A stretch of DNA of 64,000 nt from CAWBRY01 sp963791295 (GCA_963791295.1 CAWBRY010000001.1:1-64000), one strand, 5' to 3'. Counted from the stretch's first letter, positions 34,223 to 44,293 are shown. Numbers and translations: made by a program. The notes: generated by a model not told the origin, from the sequence alone.

Positions 34223-35317
34223 ATGGCTCAATCCAGCACAGCACGTTCCTCCAGGCCGATTGCCATTTGGTTATTGATCGGTGTAGGAATGATCGTGATC
34301 CAGGTGCTTCTCGGAGGGATCACCCGTCTTACCGGATCAGGGTTGTCCATTACCGAATGGAAACCGATCATGGGTGCGTTGCCGCCAATGAATGAACAGG
34401 ATTGGAACCTTGCATTTGAAAAATACAAGCAGATTGGTCAGTATAAATATCTCAATGCTCACTTTACATTGAGTGATTTCAAGTTCATCTTTTTCTGGGA
34501 ATGGATCCATCGTCTTTGGGCACGACTGATCGGTATCGTTTTTATTATTCCCTTTGTCGTTTTTGTAGTGCAAAAAAGATTCAGACCGGAGATGATCCGG
34601 CCAATGGTCATTTTGTTCCTTTTGGGTGCCTTACAGGGATTGGTTGGATGGATTATGGTAAAAAGTGGACTTGAAGACTCTCAATCTCTTTATGTAAGCC
34701 ATTACAAACTAGCCATTCATTTTATATTAGCGTTGGGTTTACTCTGTTATACACTCTGGTTTGCGATGGACCTCCTGATCGCCAGGGACCAGATCACAAT
34801 CAATTCCAAATTGCGCAAGTTTAGCGGGTGGATATTACTAGTACTTATAATACAGTTGATCTATGGAACTTTTATGGCCGGTTTAAAGGCAGTCTCCACG
34901 GCTCCGACCTGGCCCAGCATCAATGGTAAATGGTTGCCGGAAAATCTTCATTCATTTGGAGGAAGAGATTTTGTGGGCATTACATTTTTAACTGATCATC
35001 CATTGGTCATCCATTTCATTCATCGCAACCTGGCCTATTTGCTAACCATCCTCATTGTTATATGGTGGTGGAAAGCCCGAAAGCAAGGAGGAAGCGTGTT
35101 ATTTGAAAAAACCAGAATGCTTCCACTCGGCCTTGTATGGTTGCAGGTAATTCTCGGAATTAGCACTGTATTGAATGCGCATCATTCATCATTTCTTTGG
35201 CTCGGCGTAGCCCACCAGTTTGTGGCCATGCTGTTGCTTCTCTCATTTATTTGGATCATTTATATTGTCCGCAATCAGAGGCTTAATGTTGCTGCATCAT
35301 CCCTCCATGGAATTTGA
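34223..35317 (+). CDS. ctaA: Haem A synthase (COX15/CtaA family)
   Basis: A 364-aa eight-helix membrane enzyme that converts haem O to haem A for the oxidase. The start LLGGITRLTGSGLSITEWKP is the family signature. Haem-ligand His are in FWEWIHRLWAR, SHYKLAIHF, HFIHRNLAY and GVAHQFVAM, one set per half of the protein. The TTG at 34214 would add three residues; the ATG is preferred. It acts right after the ctaB product encoded at 2825-3706. Confidence 0.95.
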   Translation: MAQSSTARSSRPIAIWLLIGVGMIVIQVLLGGITRLTGSGLSITEWKPIMGALPPMNEQDWNLAFEKYKQIGQYKYLNAHFTLSDFKFIFFWEWIHRLWARLIGIVFIIPFVVFVVQKRFRPEMIRPMVILFLLGALQGLVGWIMVKSGLEDSQSLYVSHYKLAIHFILALGLLCYTLWFAMDLLIARDQITINSKLRKFSGWILLVLIIQLIYGTFMAGLKAVSTAPTWPSINGKWLPENLHSFGGRDFVGITFLTDHPLVIHFIHRNLAYLLTILIVIWWWKARKQGGSVLFEKTRMLPLGLVWLQVILGISTVLNAHHSSFLWLGVAHQFVAMLLLLSFIWIIYIVRNQRLNVAASSLHGI

Positions 35318-35365
35318 ATTGGCAGTAATAATCTGTATTTTTATTTATTATCATTACTCTGATTG

Positions 35366-37603
35366 ATGAAAGCCTGGCTGAGAGGATTTTATTTTTCCTT
35401 CCCAATACAATTGTTGTTCCTGCATTTCAGGAAATACCAGGTATTGCTGATATTCTGGTTTATTTTATTCTCAACCGTGAACGGCACCTTCATGAAAACT
35501 TTCGGCGCCGATTCCCTGTACCTGGGTCCGGAATACCTGGGGAATGTAAATTCCCTGGCTTCCGCCATTGTCGGTATGGCGATCGGAATGTTTATCATGA
35601 GCTGGAATATTACCACCTTCGTTTTATTTAGCCGGCATTTCCGGTTCCTCGCAGCAACCACCAATCCCTTTCTGAAATACTGCATTAATAATTGTATCAT
35701 TCCGGTTGTCTTTCTTGTTTTCTATTTTTTCAAAGCTTATGAATTCGATCATAACAAGGAACTGATCCCGGCGGCGGAGATCCTTTTGCTTGCTGTTGGA
35801 TTTGTAAGCGGGCTCATTGTCATGTTGGCTGTTTCCTTCATTTATTTTTTCCGTGCCGACCGGTCAATTATGCGCAGGATGATGCCCATCATTAAAAATC
35901 CTTCGGAATATATCACTCATCTGCGCCCCGTCCAGGAGATCTATCATGCCGAAAGCCTGATGAAAGTAGAATGGTATTTTGAATCGCCACTGCGTCTGCG
36001 GCGCGCGCGAGATGTCTCACACTATACCAATCAATTTGTCGAATCGATTTTCAAACGGCATCACTTTGCTGCCGTTCTTTCTGTATTTGCTGCTTTCTTA
36101 TTCCTGGTCTTTATTGGTTTTTTCCTGGACTATACGCTCTTCCAACTGCCCGCCGCAGCCAGCATTACTATTTTCTTTTCGATACTGATCGGCGTGGCCG
36201 GCGCATTTAGTTATTTTCTTCAAAGCTGGAGTATCCCTTACCTCATTGGACTTGTTCTGATATTGAATATTTTTTATAAACTCAATTGGATCGACCCGCG
36301 GAACAAAGCCTATGGATTGAATTATGTGAACAAGACCGAGCGTCCCGCTTATACCAAAGAGGGATTGATGTCGCTTTGCACTCCGGAAAATATGGAAGCG
36401 GACCGGCAGAATATGATCGGCATCCTGAACAAATGGAAGAAACACCAGGATAGCGACCGGCCCCTCCTCGTCTTATTGAATACCAGTGGTGGTGGACATC
36501 GCAGTGCAACATTTACTATGAGCGTACTGCAAGCCCTGGACAGCATCACGAAAGGGAGTTTCATGAAAAAAACATTCCTGATCAGTGGCGCTTCGGGAGG
36601 CATGATCGGTGCTACTTATTTCCGTGAGCTCTACTTGCGAAAATTAAGAGGTAGCGCTATAAACCTGCAGGATAAAAAATATGTCGACGATATTTCTGAC
36701 GACCTCCTCAACCCTTTGTTTACTTCTTTCTTTGCCAGGGACCTGATCTCGCCCGCGCAGAAATTCCAGGTAGGCCCTTACTCTTACGTAAAGGACAGGG
36801 GATATGCCTTTGAACAAAAATTGGATGCCAACACGGGGGGTTTCCTCAACAAGCAATTAAGGGATTACGTAGCCGATGAGCAGGCCGCGAATATTCCACT
36901 GGCGTTTATTAATTCGGTTGTTACACGTGATAGTCGTAAGATGATCATCAGCACTCAGCCGGTAAGGTTCATGATGATCGGGAAGCAAGACACCACGCAT
37001 ATGCCGGCAACCGACCCCGACGCCATTGATTTTACTTCTTTTTTTGCCAAACAGGATCCCTATAATCTTCGCATACTCACGGCCCTTCGCATGAATGCCA
37101 CTTTTCCCATTGTCTTGCCTAATGTGTGGTTGCCATCCAATCCGGTGATCGACGTGATGGATGCGGGCCTGAGAGATAATTTCGGCCCTGAATCCACCTT
37201 GAGATTCCTAACAGTGATGGATGATTGGATTAAGGAGAACACCAGGGGTGTTCTTATACTACAGATCAGGGACAGGGCTGCGGGCGGTTGGGAGACTCCA
37301 TATTTATCAGACAATATCGGCGACCATGTAACCAAACCATTTTTATTGCTACAGCACAATTGGTTTAAGATGATGGAATATTTTCAAAACGATATGCTCG
37401 GGTACTATATAGATCAGCAAGGCCACCCCACCTATAAGATAGTCTTTCAATACGCCACGGACAAGGAGGAAAACAAAGCGGCGCTTAACTTTCACCTTAC
37501 CCGACGCGAAGAAAAGGACATCATCAATTTTATTTATTCTCCGTGGAATCAAAGAAGTTTTCAGCAGTTGAAAGATCTGTTTAGTGAGAAGAAGGTTGAA
37601 TAA
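35366..37603 (+). CDS. Patatin-like phospholipase with N-terminal membrane domain
   Basis: A 745-aa protein. About seven membrane helices occupy residues 15-330. The patatin domain follows with the oxyanion GGGHRS near residue 372, the nucleophile motif SGASGGMIG near residue 408 and the catalytic Asp in MDAGLRDN near residue 600. Such enzymes release fatty acids from membrane lipids. The membrane-anchored form occurs in Bacteroidota. The last 23 bases overlap a convergent lipid kinase gene. The ATG at 35366 is used; a TTG just before it adds one residue. Confidence 0.85.
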   Translation: MKAWLRGFYFSFPIQLLFLHFRKYQVLLIFWFILFSTVNGTFMKTFGADSLYLGPEYLGNVNSLASAIVGMAIGMFIMSWNITTFVLFSRHFRFLAATTNPFLKYCINNCIIPVVFLVFYFFKAYEFDHNKELIPAAEILLLAVGFVSGLIVMLAVSFIYFFRADRSIMRRMMPIIKNPSEYITHLRPVQEIYHAESLMKVEWYFESPLRLRRARDVSHYTNQFVESIFKRHHFAAVLSVFAAFLFLVFIGFFLDYTLFQLPAAASITIFFSILIGVAGAFSYFLQSWSIPYLIGLVLILNIFYKLNWIDPRNKAYGLNYVNKTERPAYTKEGLMSLCTPENMEADRQNMIGILNKWKKHQDSDRPLLVLLNTSGGGHRSATFTMSVLQALDSITKGSFMKKTFLISGASGGMIGATYFRELYLRKLRGSAINLQDKKYVDDISDDLLNPLFTSFFARDLISPAQKFQVGPYSYVKDRGYAFEQKLDANTGGFLNKQLRDYVADEQAANIPLAFINSVVTRDSRKMIISTQPVRFMMIGKQDTTHMPATDPDAIDFTSFFAKQDPYNLRILTALRMNATFPIVLPNVWLPSNPVIDVMDAGLRDNFGPESTLRFLTVMDDWIKENTRGVLILQIRDRAAGGWETPYLSDNIGDHVTKPFLLLQHNWFKMMEYFQNDMLGYYIDQQGHPTYKIVFQYATDKEENKAALNFHLTRREEKDIINFIYSPWNQRSFQQLKDLFSEKKVE

Positions 37604-38510
37604 GCCAAAAACATTTTTCCCTGACAACGATATTCAGTTCGACAGGCGTCTCTGCCGGTTCACCATCTATGTGCAGGGGAGCTGCGGAATTGTTATATAG
37701 ATGTAGTCGAGGCGTTTGAAAATAGATGATCCCTTTCTTTTTCTCAATAGCCGTGGATGTATGACCGAATAATTCCTGGTGAAATAATTTATTCCGGCCG
37801 CTGACCTGCCTCACCGTTTCCACCAAAACGCTCAATTTATTCTGGCTGGTAAGGATGACGACGTCGAGCAATCCATCACTCAAGCTGGCTTTAGGTGCAA
37901 TCGTAAAATTATTTCCAAACTGGTTGCTGTTGGCGATGCTGATAAAATACGCATCGCAGGAAAATGATTTCCCAAATGCTTCCAATTCGAAAGCATAGGT
38001 CTTGGCAGAAAAAAAATTCTTGACCACCTGCGTTACATAAGTGGCCAATCCACGCCGCGGCTGTTGCGCAAAGTCATAGGCTACTTTAGCATCAAAACCC
38101 AATCCGGAAAGCATGCATGCAAAGCGGTCATTGATCATGTATCCATCGATGGGAGCAGCACTACCATTAAAAATAAGGGACAGGGCACGGGAAAGTTGAG
38201 AAGGAATTTTGGCTGTATATGCCAGGCCATTGCCGGAGCCGCAGGGAATAATGCCGAAATTTACCTTGCAGTCCATTAAGCTGCCCACAACCTGGCTAAC
38301 CGTACCATCTCCACCTGCCACGACAATATCCGTTACTCTTTTTTCCCTGATCACTTCACGAAGGAAAGAGTAATCGCCATTAGCCACAGAAGGAAACATT
38401 ACAAAGGGGATTTTTTCAGCTTCTGTTCTTTGAATTATGGTTTTTTCCAGGCTATGCCTGCTGCCCCTGCCCGAAATGGGATTGATGATATAAATGATAC
38501 TGCGTGACAT
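37581..38510 (-). CDS. Diacylglycerol/lipid kinase, YegS type
   Basis: A 309-aa lipid kinase of the DAGK catalytic-domain family. Visible motifs are IINPISGRGSRH, the nucleotide loop VAGGDGTVSQVV, and IPCGSGNGLAYT. A C-terminal beta-rich half is present (INVEGxP-like DGEPAETPVEL). The substrate could be diacylglycerol or a sphingoid base; Bacteroidota make sphingolipids, so both are open. The 3' end overlaps the patatin gene by 23 bases. A small secreted protein gene lies directly upstream. Confidence 0.9.
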   Translation of the reverse strand: MSRSIIYIINPISGRGSRHSLEKTIIQRTEAEKIPFVMFPSVANGDYSFLREVIREKRVTDIVVAGGDGTVSQVVGSLMDCKVNFGIIPCGSGNGLAYTAKIPSQLSRALSLIFNGSAAPIDGYMINDRFACMLSGLGFDAKVAYDFAQQPRRGLATYVTQVVKNFFSAKTYAFELEAFGKSFSCDAYFISIANSNQFGNNFTIAPKASLSDGLLDVVILTSQNKLSVLVETVRQVSGRNKLFHQELFGHTSTAIEKKKGIIYFQTPRLHLYNNSAAPLHIDGEPAETPVELNIVVREKCFWLIQPSSH

Positions 38511-38513
38511 CCT

Positions 38514-38939
38514 TTAAGGAAGACGCAATGTACATAAATGTACCCTGCGCATTTTCACTGCAATATTTGGATCAACGGGAGAAACGGTAGTATAGATCCG
38601 GATCTCCTTCTTACCGGAGAATAATTTGCGCAATGTGGTAGTGGACAGTTTAGAATGGGTAACACTGTCTTTCCTCCATAACTCATTGTCTTGATCATCA
38701 TATAAGAGAAAAGACCGCTTCCACACGCCGGGATAAGATTCTTTAAAAGTAATCTCCAACCAACCCTTCGTCGTCCACTCCGACGATTTGACTTTAATAA
38801 GATTTGCTTTTTCATTTTCCTTGCTGGTGGCGAGCCGCAACTTATTGTTTAATCTGATCCTCCAACTATCTTCCAACTCCTGTGCAGGCAGGTATAGATA
38901 GATAAGTAGCAAGGCGGTGGTCACAAGGAATTTGTTCAT
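38514..38939 (-). CDS. Hypothetical secreted protein, 141 aa
   Basis: I do not recognise this family. A signal peptide (MNKFLVTTALLLIYLYLPAQ, then ELED) leads to a mostly beta-strand protein of about 120 residues with alternating hydrophobic positions. Motifs seen are SWRIRLNNKL, GWLEITFKES and RRVHLCTLRLP at the end. No Cys pair or catalytic signature is present. It ends three bases before the lipid kinase start and follows fabH by 22 bases, so it is probably in that operon. Confidence 0.75.
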   Translation of the reverse strand: MNKFLVTTALLLIYLYLPAQELEDSWRIRLNNKLRLATSKENEKANLIKVKSSEWTTKGWLEITFKESYPGVWKRSFLLYDDQDNELWRKDSVTHSKLSTTTLRKLFSGKKEIRIYTTVSPVDPNIAVKMRRVHLCTLRLP

Positions 38940-38961
38940 GATCTATGAATTGACGTGATGC

Positions 38962-40032
38962 TCACCATCTCAACAAAGCACTTCCCCAGGTAAATCCGCT
39001 TCCGAAGGCAGCGAGACAAACAAGATCACCTTCTTTGATCATTCCCTGTTCCCATGCTTCGCATAAAGCGATAGGAATAGAAGCGGCAGTAGTGTTACCG
39101 AACTTCTGAATATTATTATAGACCTGATCATCGGATAATCGCAATATTTTCTGTACAAACTGGCTAATGCGAAGGTTGGCCTGGTGTGGGATCAGAATCT
39201 TAATATCTGAGGTTTGAAGACCATTAGCGGTCAATGCTTCTTTGATCACCTCTGGAAATTTCTCTATTGCTTTCTTGAATACGGCAGGTCCATCCATATT
39301 CGGAAATAGCTGGGCCTTATCTATCATGGCATGACTCATGAACATCTCTCCCATCTCAGCGTCATCAAAGTCCGCCAGCTTCTGATCTGTCCAATGATTG
39401 GCATGAGTACCCGGATTGAACATGGCCAGGATCTCTGCCGATTCTCCATCGCTATGCAAATGCGTGCTGAGGATTCCCTGTTTTTCGTTTTCAGTCGGCT
39501 GTAGTACTACGGCGCCGGCTCCATCTCCGAAGATCACAGAAATGTTTCTTCCCCTTGTGCTAAAATCAAGACCAAATGAATGTTTTTCGGAACCTACTAC
39601 CAGGATATTCTTGTACATCCCGGTCTTAATAAATTGATCGGCCACACTCAACGCATAGATAAATCCGCTGCATTGGTTGCGTATGTCCAGCGCGCCAACC
39701 TCTTTCATTTTCATAGCTCGCTGAAGCAACACGCCACATCCGGGAAAATAATAGTCTGGACAAAGAGTAGCAAAGACGATAAAGTCGATTTCAGAGGCAT
39801 GAGTACCTGCCCTTTCAAGAGCAATTTTTGCCGCTTCGATGCCCATCGTCGTGGTCGTTTCGTCGGTGCGGTGAGCATAACGGCGTTCTTTGATTCCCGT
39901 GCGTTCCTGTATCCATTCATCACTGGTGTCCATAAATTTCTGCAGATCGGTGTTACTCACTACCTGCTCCGGAACATACATCCCGATTCCCGCAATCCTG
40001 GATCTTACACCATTCAATAACCCTTCTGGCAT
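38962..40032 (-). CDS. fabH: 3-Oxoacyl-ACP synthase III family enzyme
   Basis: A 356-aa condensing enzyme of the FabH family that starts fatty-acid synthesis from acyl-CoA and malonyl-ACP. The catalytic triad is visible as Cys in IRNQCSGFIYAL, His in LIPHQANLRI and Asn in FGNTTAAS. It is somewhat longer than E. coli FabH (317 aa). This subgroup (KAS III, 350 aa) is frequent in Bacteroidota. The window holds no other fab genes. Confidence 0.9.
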   Translation of the reverse strand: MPEGLLNGVRSRIAGIGMYVPEQVVSNTDLQKFMDTSDEWIQERTGIKERRYAHRTDETTTTMGIEAAKIALERAGTHASEIDFIVFATLCPDYYFPGCGVLLQRAMKMKEVGALDIRNQCSGFIYALSVADQFIKTGMYKNILVVGSEKHSFGLDFSTRGRNISVIFGDGAGAVVLQPTENEKQGILSTHLHSDGESAEILAMFNPGTHANHWTDQKLADFDDAEMGEMFMSHAMIDKAQLFPNMDGPAVFKKAIEKFPEVIKEALTANGLQTSDIKILIPHQANLRISQFVQKILRLSDDQVYNNIQKFGNTTAASIPIALCEAWEQGMIKEGDLVCLAAFGSGFTWGSALLRW

Positions 40033-40069
40033 GATGATAATTTAAGAAAGTAAGGTAAAAATTTTCTGT

Positions 40070-41065
40070 TCATTGTAACTCCCTGAGGTGAAGGAGTTCC
40101 TGTCCGAACTTTTCACATTCATTTTCTACCGACTGCAGATCTTTTGATTTTATATAAGAGCCGATTACATGCTCACCGGTATTGGGAAGTGCAACCTGCC
40201 TTTTCAGACTGTCAGCCGTACCCAACTGAAGAAACATTCTTTTCATGGCTGAAACCTTTACCACCTTGTCCTGGTGTGTCTCATCTTTATAATAATAGAG
40301 CAGCAACGTGGGTTGTTTTACATTTTTAAATGTCGATTCTTTCATCGTGGTTTCCAGCAATTCTTCCAGCTCGACAAGAGATTCAATCCGATACTTCGTA
40401 TTCCAATATTGTGCATAGGCCACGCTCGTATCCGCAGAGCGGATATAATTTCCTTTTAACAGTTTCGCAATTTGCAGTCCCCAATGATTATTCAACAACC
40501 ATGCATTCGGATCATTGATAGCAATATTGGGTGATAGAAGAATGAGTCCCGCAATATCCGGATACTCGGCAGCTAATTTGATTGCCAGCGTGCCTCCCGT
40601 AGACGTTCCCATTAAGATAACTTTCTTCCCTAATTTTTTTCCGATTGCGTAGGCCTCTTTGGCAGAGTTCCACAAGCGGTCGGCAGTCACAAATGCCATG
40701 GGTTCTGTCGTGTCTATTCCATGGTCTTCAAGCCGGTCCAGGAACAGATTGCATCCGAACTTTTGTGCAAATGAGTAGTGCACGGGATCACCTTCTTCCT
40801 GGCTCGCAGAAAAACCATGAAGGTATACGATGGCATAGTCCGTTGGTTGTTTCAGGGAATCATTGAGCCAAAGGATCCGCGCCTCATTATCCGGCTTTAA
40901 TCTATGTCGCGCTTCGTGATCAGCAATGTATTTTTCCAACGTTGTCGGGTCATCAGGTACGGAAGGCAGATCCCTGGAAAGCTTTGGTGACGATGGTTGG
41001 GGACCCAGAAAATAAACAGCAATCAATGCCAAAAGGAAAATACCCAACCATTTCAGGAATTTCAT
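40070..41065 (-). CDS. Alpha/beta hydrolase, membrane-anchored
   Basis: A 331-aa hydrolase. An N-terminal hydrophobic helix (about residues 5-22) anchors or exports it. The oxyanion motif VYLHGFSASQEEG, the nucleophile motif LMGTSTGGTLA and the catalytic His in NTGEHVIGSY are seen. An Asp in YYYKDETHQD may complete the triad. The substrate is unknown; carboxylesterase or lipase-like. It precedes fabH in the same direction, 37 bases apart, within a lipid-related stretch. Confidence 0.85.
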   Translation of the reverse strand: MKFLKWLGIFLLALIAVYFLGPQPSSPKLSRDLPSVPDDPTTLEKYIADHEARHRLKPDNEARILWLNDSLKQPTDYAIVYLHGFSASQEEGDPVHYSFAQKFGCNLFLDRLEDHGIDTTEPMAFVTADRLWNSAKEAYAIGKKLGKKVILMGTSTGGTLAIKLAAEYPDIAGLILLSPNIAINDPNAWLLNNHWGLQIAKLLKGNYIRSADTSVAYAQYWNTKYRIESLVELEELLETTMKESTFKNVKQPTLLLYYYKDETHQDKVVKVSAMKRMFLQLGTADSLKRQVALPNTGEHVIGSYIKSKDLQSVENECEKFGQELLHLRELQ

Positions 41066-41139
41066 GCTAAGGATTTTTATAAAACTACATCAAATCCCTG
41101 TTTAAAGGCCGAATTGACCGTTATTAAATGGTGTTTTGC

Positions 41140-41170
41140 TTGCGCCCCCCGATGAAATGAATTACCTTTG
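41140..41170 (+). promoter_or_regulatory. Promoter of typA
   Basis: TTG (41140-41142) and TACCTTTG (41163-41170) are 20 bases apart. The ATG at 41193 lies 22 bases below the -7 element, which supports that start over the upstream frame opening at 41136. Confidence 0.65.
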
Positions 41171-41192
41171 CGGCCTCATTATTTTGACCACT

Positions 41193-43004
41193 ATGGAAAT
41201 CAGAAATATAGCCATCATCGCTCACGTTGACCACGGCAAGACTACACTGGTCGATAAGATCCTGCATGCTACCAAGGTTTTTCGGGATAACGAGGAGACA
41301 GGTGACCTGATCATGGATAGTAACGATCTTGAAAGAGAAAGAGGCATTACAATTTTTAGCAAGAATGCCGCCGTCGTATACAACGATGTTAAGATTAATG
41401 TCATTGATACTCCGGGTCACGCCGATTTTGGTGGTGAGGTGGAGCGTGTTCTAAAAATGGCGGATGGCGTACTCCTTCTCGTGGATGCATTTGAAGGTCC
41501 CATGCCTCAAACGAGGTTTGTCCTGCAAAAAGCTTTGCACTTGCATCTGAAACCCATCGTGGTGATAAATAAGGTCGACAAGCCTAATTGCCGGCCAGAT
41601 GAAGTTCATGATGCCGTCTTCGAATTGTTTTTTAACCTGGATGCTACCGAAGAACAGTTAAATTTTCCAACATTCTATGGTTCTGGAAAAAATGGATGGT
41701 TCAACGATTCATTGACTCCTACCGACAGCATTACGCCCTTGCTGGACGGGATCATTAAATATGTGCCTCCACCAAAAGTGAATGAAGGTCCGTTGCAAAT
41801 GCAGATCACTTCATTGGATTATTCTTCTTTCCTTGGGAGGATTGCCATTGGAAAGGTAGCACGCGGAAAGATCCTCGAAAATCAGACGATGGCCCTGATG
41901 CAGGCAGACGGGACTATTAAGAAGACTAAGGTAAAAGAGCTATATGTATTTGTAGGCATGGGAAAGAAAAAGGTGAGTGAAGTGATTGCCGGGGACCTAT
42001 GCGCAGTGGTCGGTGTGGAGGATTTCAATTTGGGCGATACGCTGGCGGACATAGATAATCCGGAAGCGTTGCCGGTGATCAGCGTGGATGAACCAACTAT
42101 GAGCATGCTGTTTAGCATTAATAATTCACCGTTTTTCGGAAAGGATGGCAAATTTGTTACCAGTCGCCATTTACGCGATCGCTTGATGAAAGAAACTGAA
42201 AAAAATCTCGCGCTGCGCGTTGAGGATACAGATGGTGCAGATAGCTTTTTGGTCTATGGTCGCGGTATCCTGCATCTGGGGATACTGGTGGAGACCATGC
42301 GCCGCGAAGGTTATGAGTTGACCATCGGCCAACCCACCGTTATTGTAAAGGATATTCTGGGTAAAAAATGTGAACCTTATGAAGTATTGGTCGTGGACGT
42401 TCCGGAAGAGTTTAGCGGAAAGGTGATCGACCTGGTAACGCAACGCAAAGGTGAAATGATGGTAATGGAAACCAAAGGAGATATGCAACACCTGGAATTT
42501 GAAATTCCATCTCGTGGTTTGATCGGGTTGCGTAGTAACATGCTTACCAATACGGCGGGAGAAGCTGTGATGGCGCATCGTTTCGCAGAATATAAACCAT
42601 GGAAAGGAAATATTCCCGGAAGAAACAATGGGGTCTTACTTTCCAAGAACCAGGAGAAGACAACTGCTTACTCCATCGATAAACTACAGGACCGCGGCCG
42701 GTTTTTTGTCGATCCGGGTGAAGAAGTCTATTCAGGACAGATCATTGGAGAGAACATCAAGCCGGGCGACCTGGTAGTCAATTCAACGGAACCCAAGAAG
42801 TTGACCAATCACCGCGCGAGCGGCAGTGACGACGCTTCGCGCATTGCTCCAAAAACATTGATGACCCTGGAAGAATGCATGGAATATATTCAGCAGGACG
42901 AATGCATCGAGGTAACTCCTAAATCCATCCGGATGCGTAAGGTCATCCTGGATGAGGATGAAAGAAAGAAACAATCCAAACGAATCGGCGCGGAGATTGC
43001 TTAG
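41193..43004 (+). CDS. typA: Translational GTPase TypA/BipA
   Basis: A 603-aa ribosome-associated GTPase of the EF-G family, involved in ribosome assembly and stress response. GTPase motifs are AHVDHGKTTL (G1), RGITI (G2), DTPGHADFGGE (G3) and NKVDKP (G4). The C-terminal domain unique to TypA/BipA follows, including NHRASGSDDAS and ECIEVTPKSIRMRK. The start at 41193 gives the family-typical MEIRNIAIIAHVDHGK; 19 extra codons upstream overlap the promoter. Confidence 0.97.
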   Translation: MEIRNIAIIAHVDHGKTTLVDKILHATKVFRDNEETGDLIMDSNDLERERGITIFSKNAAVVYNDVKINVIDTPGHADFGGEVERVLKMADGVLLLVDAFEGPMPQTRFVLQKALHLHLKPIVVINKVDKPNCRPDEVHDAVFELFFNLDATEEQLNFPTFYGSGKNGWFNDSLTPTDSITPLLDGIIKYVPPPKVNEGPLQMQITSLDYSSFLGRIAIGKVARGKILENQTMALMQADGTIKKTKVKELYVFVGMGKKKVSEVIAGDLCAVVGVEDFNLGDTLADIDNPEALPVISVDEPTMSMLFSINNSPFFGKDGKFVTSRHLRDRLMKETEKNLALRVEDTDGADSFLVYGRGILHLGILVETMRREGYELTIGQPTVIVKDILGKKCEPYEVLVVDVPEEFSGKVIDLVTQRKGEMMVMETKGDMQHLEFEIPSRGLIGLRSNMLTNTAGEAVMAHRFAEYKPWKGNIPGRNNGVLLSKNQEKTTAYSIDKLQDRGRFFVDPGEEVYSGQIIGENIKPGDLVVNSTEPKKLTNHRASGSDDASRIAPKTLMTLEECMEYIQQDECIEVTPKSIRMRKVILDEDERKKQSKRIGAEIA

Positions 43005-43027
43005 AATAAAAAACTAGCTAACGCCTC

Positions 43028-44164
43028 TTACTTGACATATTTCTGGAGAGTCTCCACATATTTGGTAGAGTTCAGGGCCGTCAACTCATCAATCATTTTC
43101 TTCAGCCTCTCCTGCTCACCCTTCATATAATAACAAAAGCCGGCGTAATAGCGCGATAGCTGATGCTTGGAATCTTTGTTCATAATCGGGTTAAACTGTT
43201 CCAGCGCGTCATCATATTTTTCGAGTTTATAATAGGCATAACCCAATTCCGTTTTTGCATCTTTATATTCAGCATCCAAATGGATCGCTTGCTTCAAAGG
43301 TTCCAACGCATCCTGGTACCTTTTTTTATCATTGTAACACCAGCCAAGCCGGTAAAAAGCGGACCGGCTATCCTTTTTCAGTTTAATTCCCTTTTCATAA
43401 TAGACCAATGCTGAATCGTAATTTTTTATGTTGTCAAAATATACGTCGGCAATTCCCAGAATGGGAATGTGATCGGATTCTTTGTCCAGTTCCATCGCTC
43501 TACGATAGTTGTTGATGGCTTCAGAATTTTGATTCAATTTATAATAGGCATAGCCCAATTCAGCGTATCCATCTGAATAACTTCGATCCAAGTCAACGCA
43601 GTATTTCAAAGATTTCACAGCTTCCTCATATTTCTCCAGGTCATTTTCAGTCCATCCTTTGTTGTAAAAAAATACGGCATCATCGATCTCTTCGCTTAGG
43701 TTTTCATATTTATTGAAATCGTCAAGCGCCTTTTCATATTCCTTCATCTTATAGTAGGTATTTCCTCTTTCCTTAAAAGCCAAAGCATATTCATCGTCAA
43801 TTGCTATGGCCTGGTTTAGATTTGCGAGCGCCTCATCATATTTTTTTAAGCTTTTGTAGCTGTATCCCAGCTCAAAAAAATTACTGGCTTTGTCAGCAGG
43901 GCCTGCCTTTTCTTCTTTCTTCAGTGCATCAATCGCTTCTGTATACATTCCTTCTTCATTATAGCACCAACCTAATTGGTGCCAGGCGGCTGAATAACTA
44001 GCATCTAATGCAGCAGCTTTCTTGAAGGCTTCGATGGCGTCTTTGTATTTTTCACTTTTCTTGAGACTAACGCCTTTGTCAAACCATTCTTTGGCGGTTG
44101 TCTGGGCCTGGCTGGTGTAAAATGCCAGCCCCAAAACAACGATGGTAGCGAGAATTTTTTTCAT
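43028..44164 (-). CDS. Secreted tetratricopeptide repeat protein
   Basis: A 378-aa protein with a signal peptide (MKKILATIVVLGLAFYTSQA, then QT) and nine to ten TPR units across the rest. Repeats read like YKDAIEAFKKAA, YTEAIDALKKEE, YEEAVKSLKYCVD and YQDALEPLKQAI. It probably acts in the periplasm as a protein-binding scaffold. The frame is open up to 44248, but the 28 extra residues precede a perfect signal peptide and are therefore not used. It is convergent with typA and divergent from the small gene at 44294. Confidence 0.88.
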   Translation of the reverse strand: MKKILATIVVLGLAFYTSQAQTTAKEWFDKGVSLKKSEKYKDAIEAFKKAAALDASYSAAWHQLGWCYNEEGMYTEAIDALKKEEKAGPADKASNFFELGYSYKSLKKYDEALANLNQAIAIDDEYALAFKERGNTYYKMKEYEKALDDFNKYENLSEEIDDAVFFYNKGWTENDLEKYEEAVKSLKYCVDLDRSYSDGYAELGYAYYKLNQNSEAINNYRRAMELDKESDHIPILGIADVYFDNIKNYDSALVYYEKGIKLKKDSRSAFYRLGWCYNDKKRYQDALEPLKQAIHLDAEYKDAKTELGYAYYKLEKYDDALEQFNPIMNKDSKHQLSRYYAGFCYYMKGEQERLKKMIDELTALNSTKYVETLQKYVK

Positions 44165-44194
44165 GAGTATTGAGTTTTTTGCCTGGATTAGGAT

Positions 44195-44202
44195 CAAAGA
44201 TA
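44195..44202 (-). promoter_or_regulatory. Candidate -7 element for the TPR gene
   Basis: The minus strand reads TATCTTTG, matching TAnnTTTG, 30 bases before the chosen ATG at 44164. It supports that start over the longer frame. No clear -33 element. Confidence 0.5.
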
Positions 44203-44268
44203 CACGAATCCCATATCGGCGATCCTGGGTTGCAAAGGGATTTTTCATTTTTTCACAAAGGGTTTAGG

Positions 44269-44276
44269 TAATTTTG
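44269..44276 (+). promoter_or_regulatory. Candidate -7 element for the small CxxC membrane protein gene
   Basis: TAATTTTG matches TAnnTTTG, 17 bases before the ATG at 44294. The -33 region is T-rich without a clean TTTG. Confidence 0.45.
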
Positions 44277-44293
44277 TATCAAATCATCGCGTA

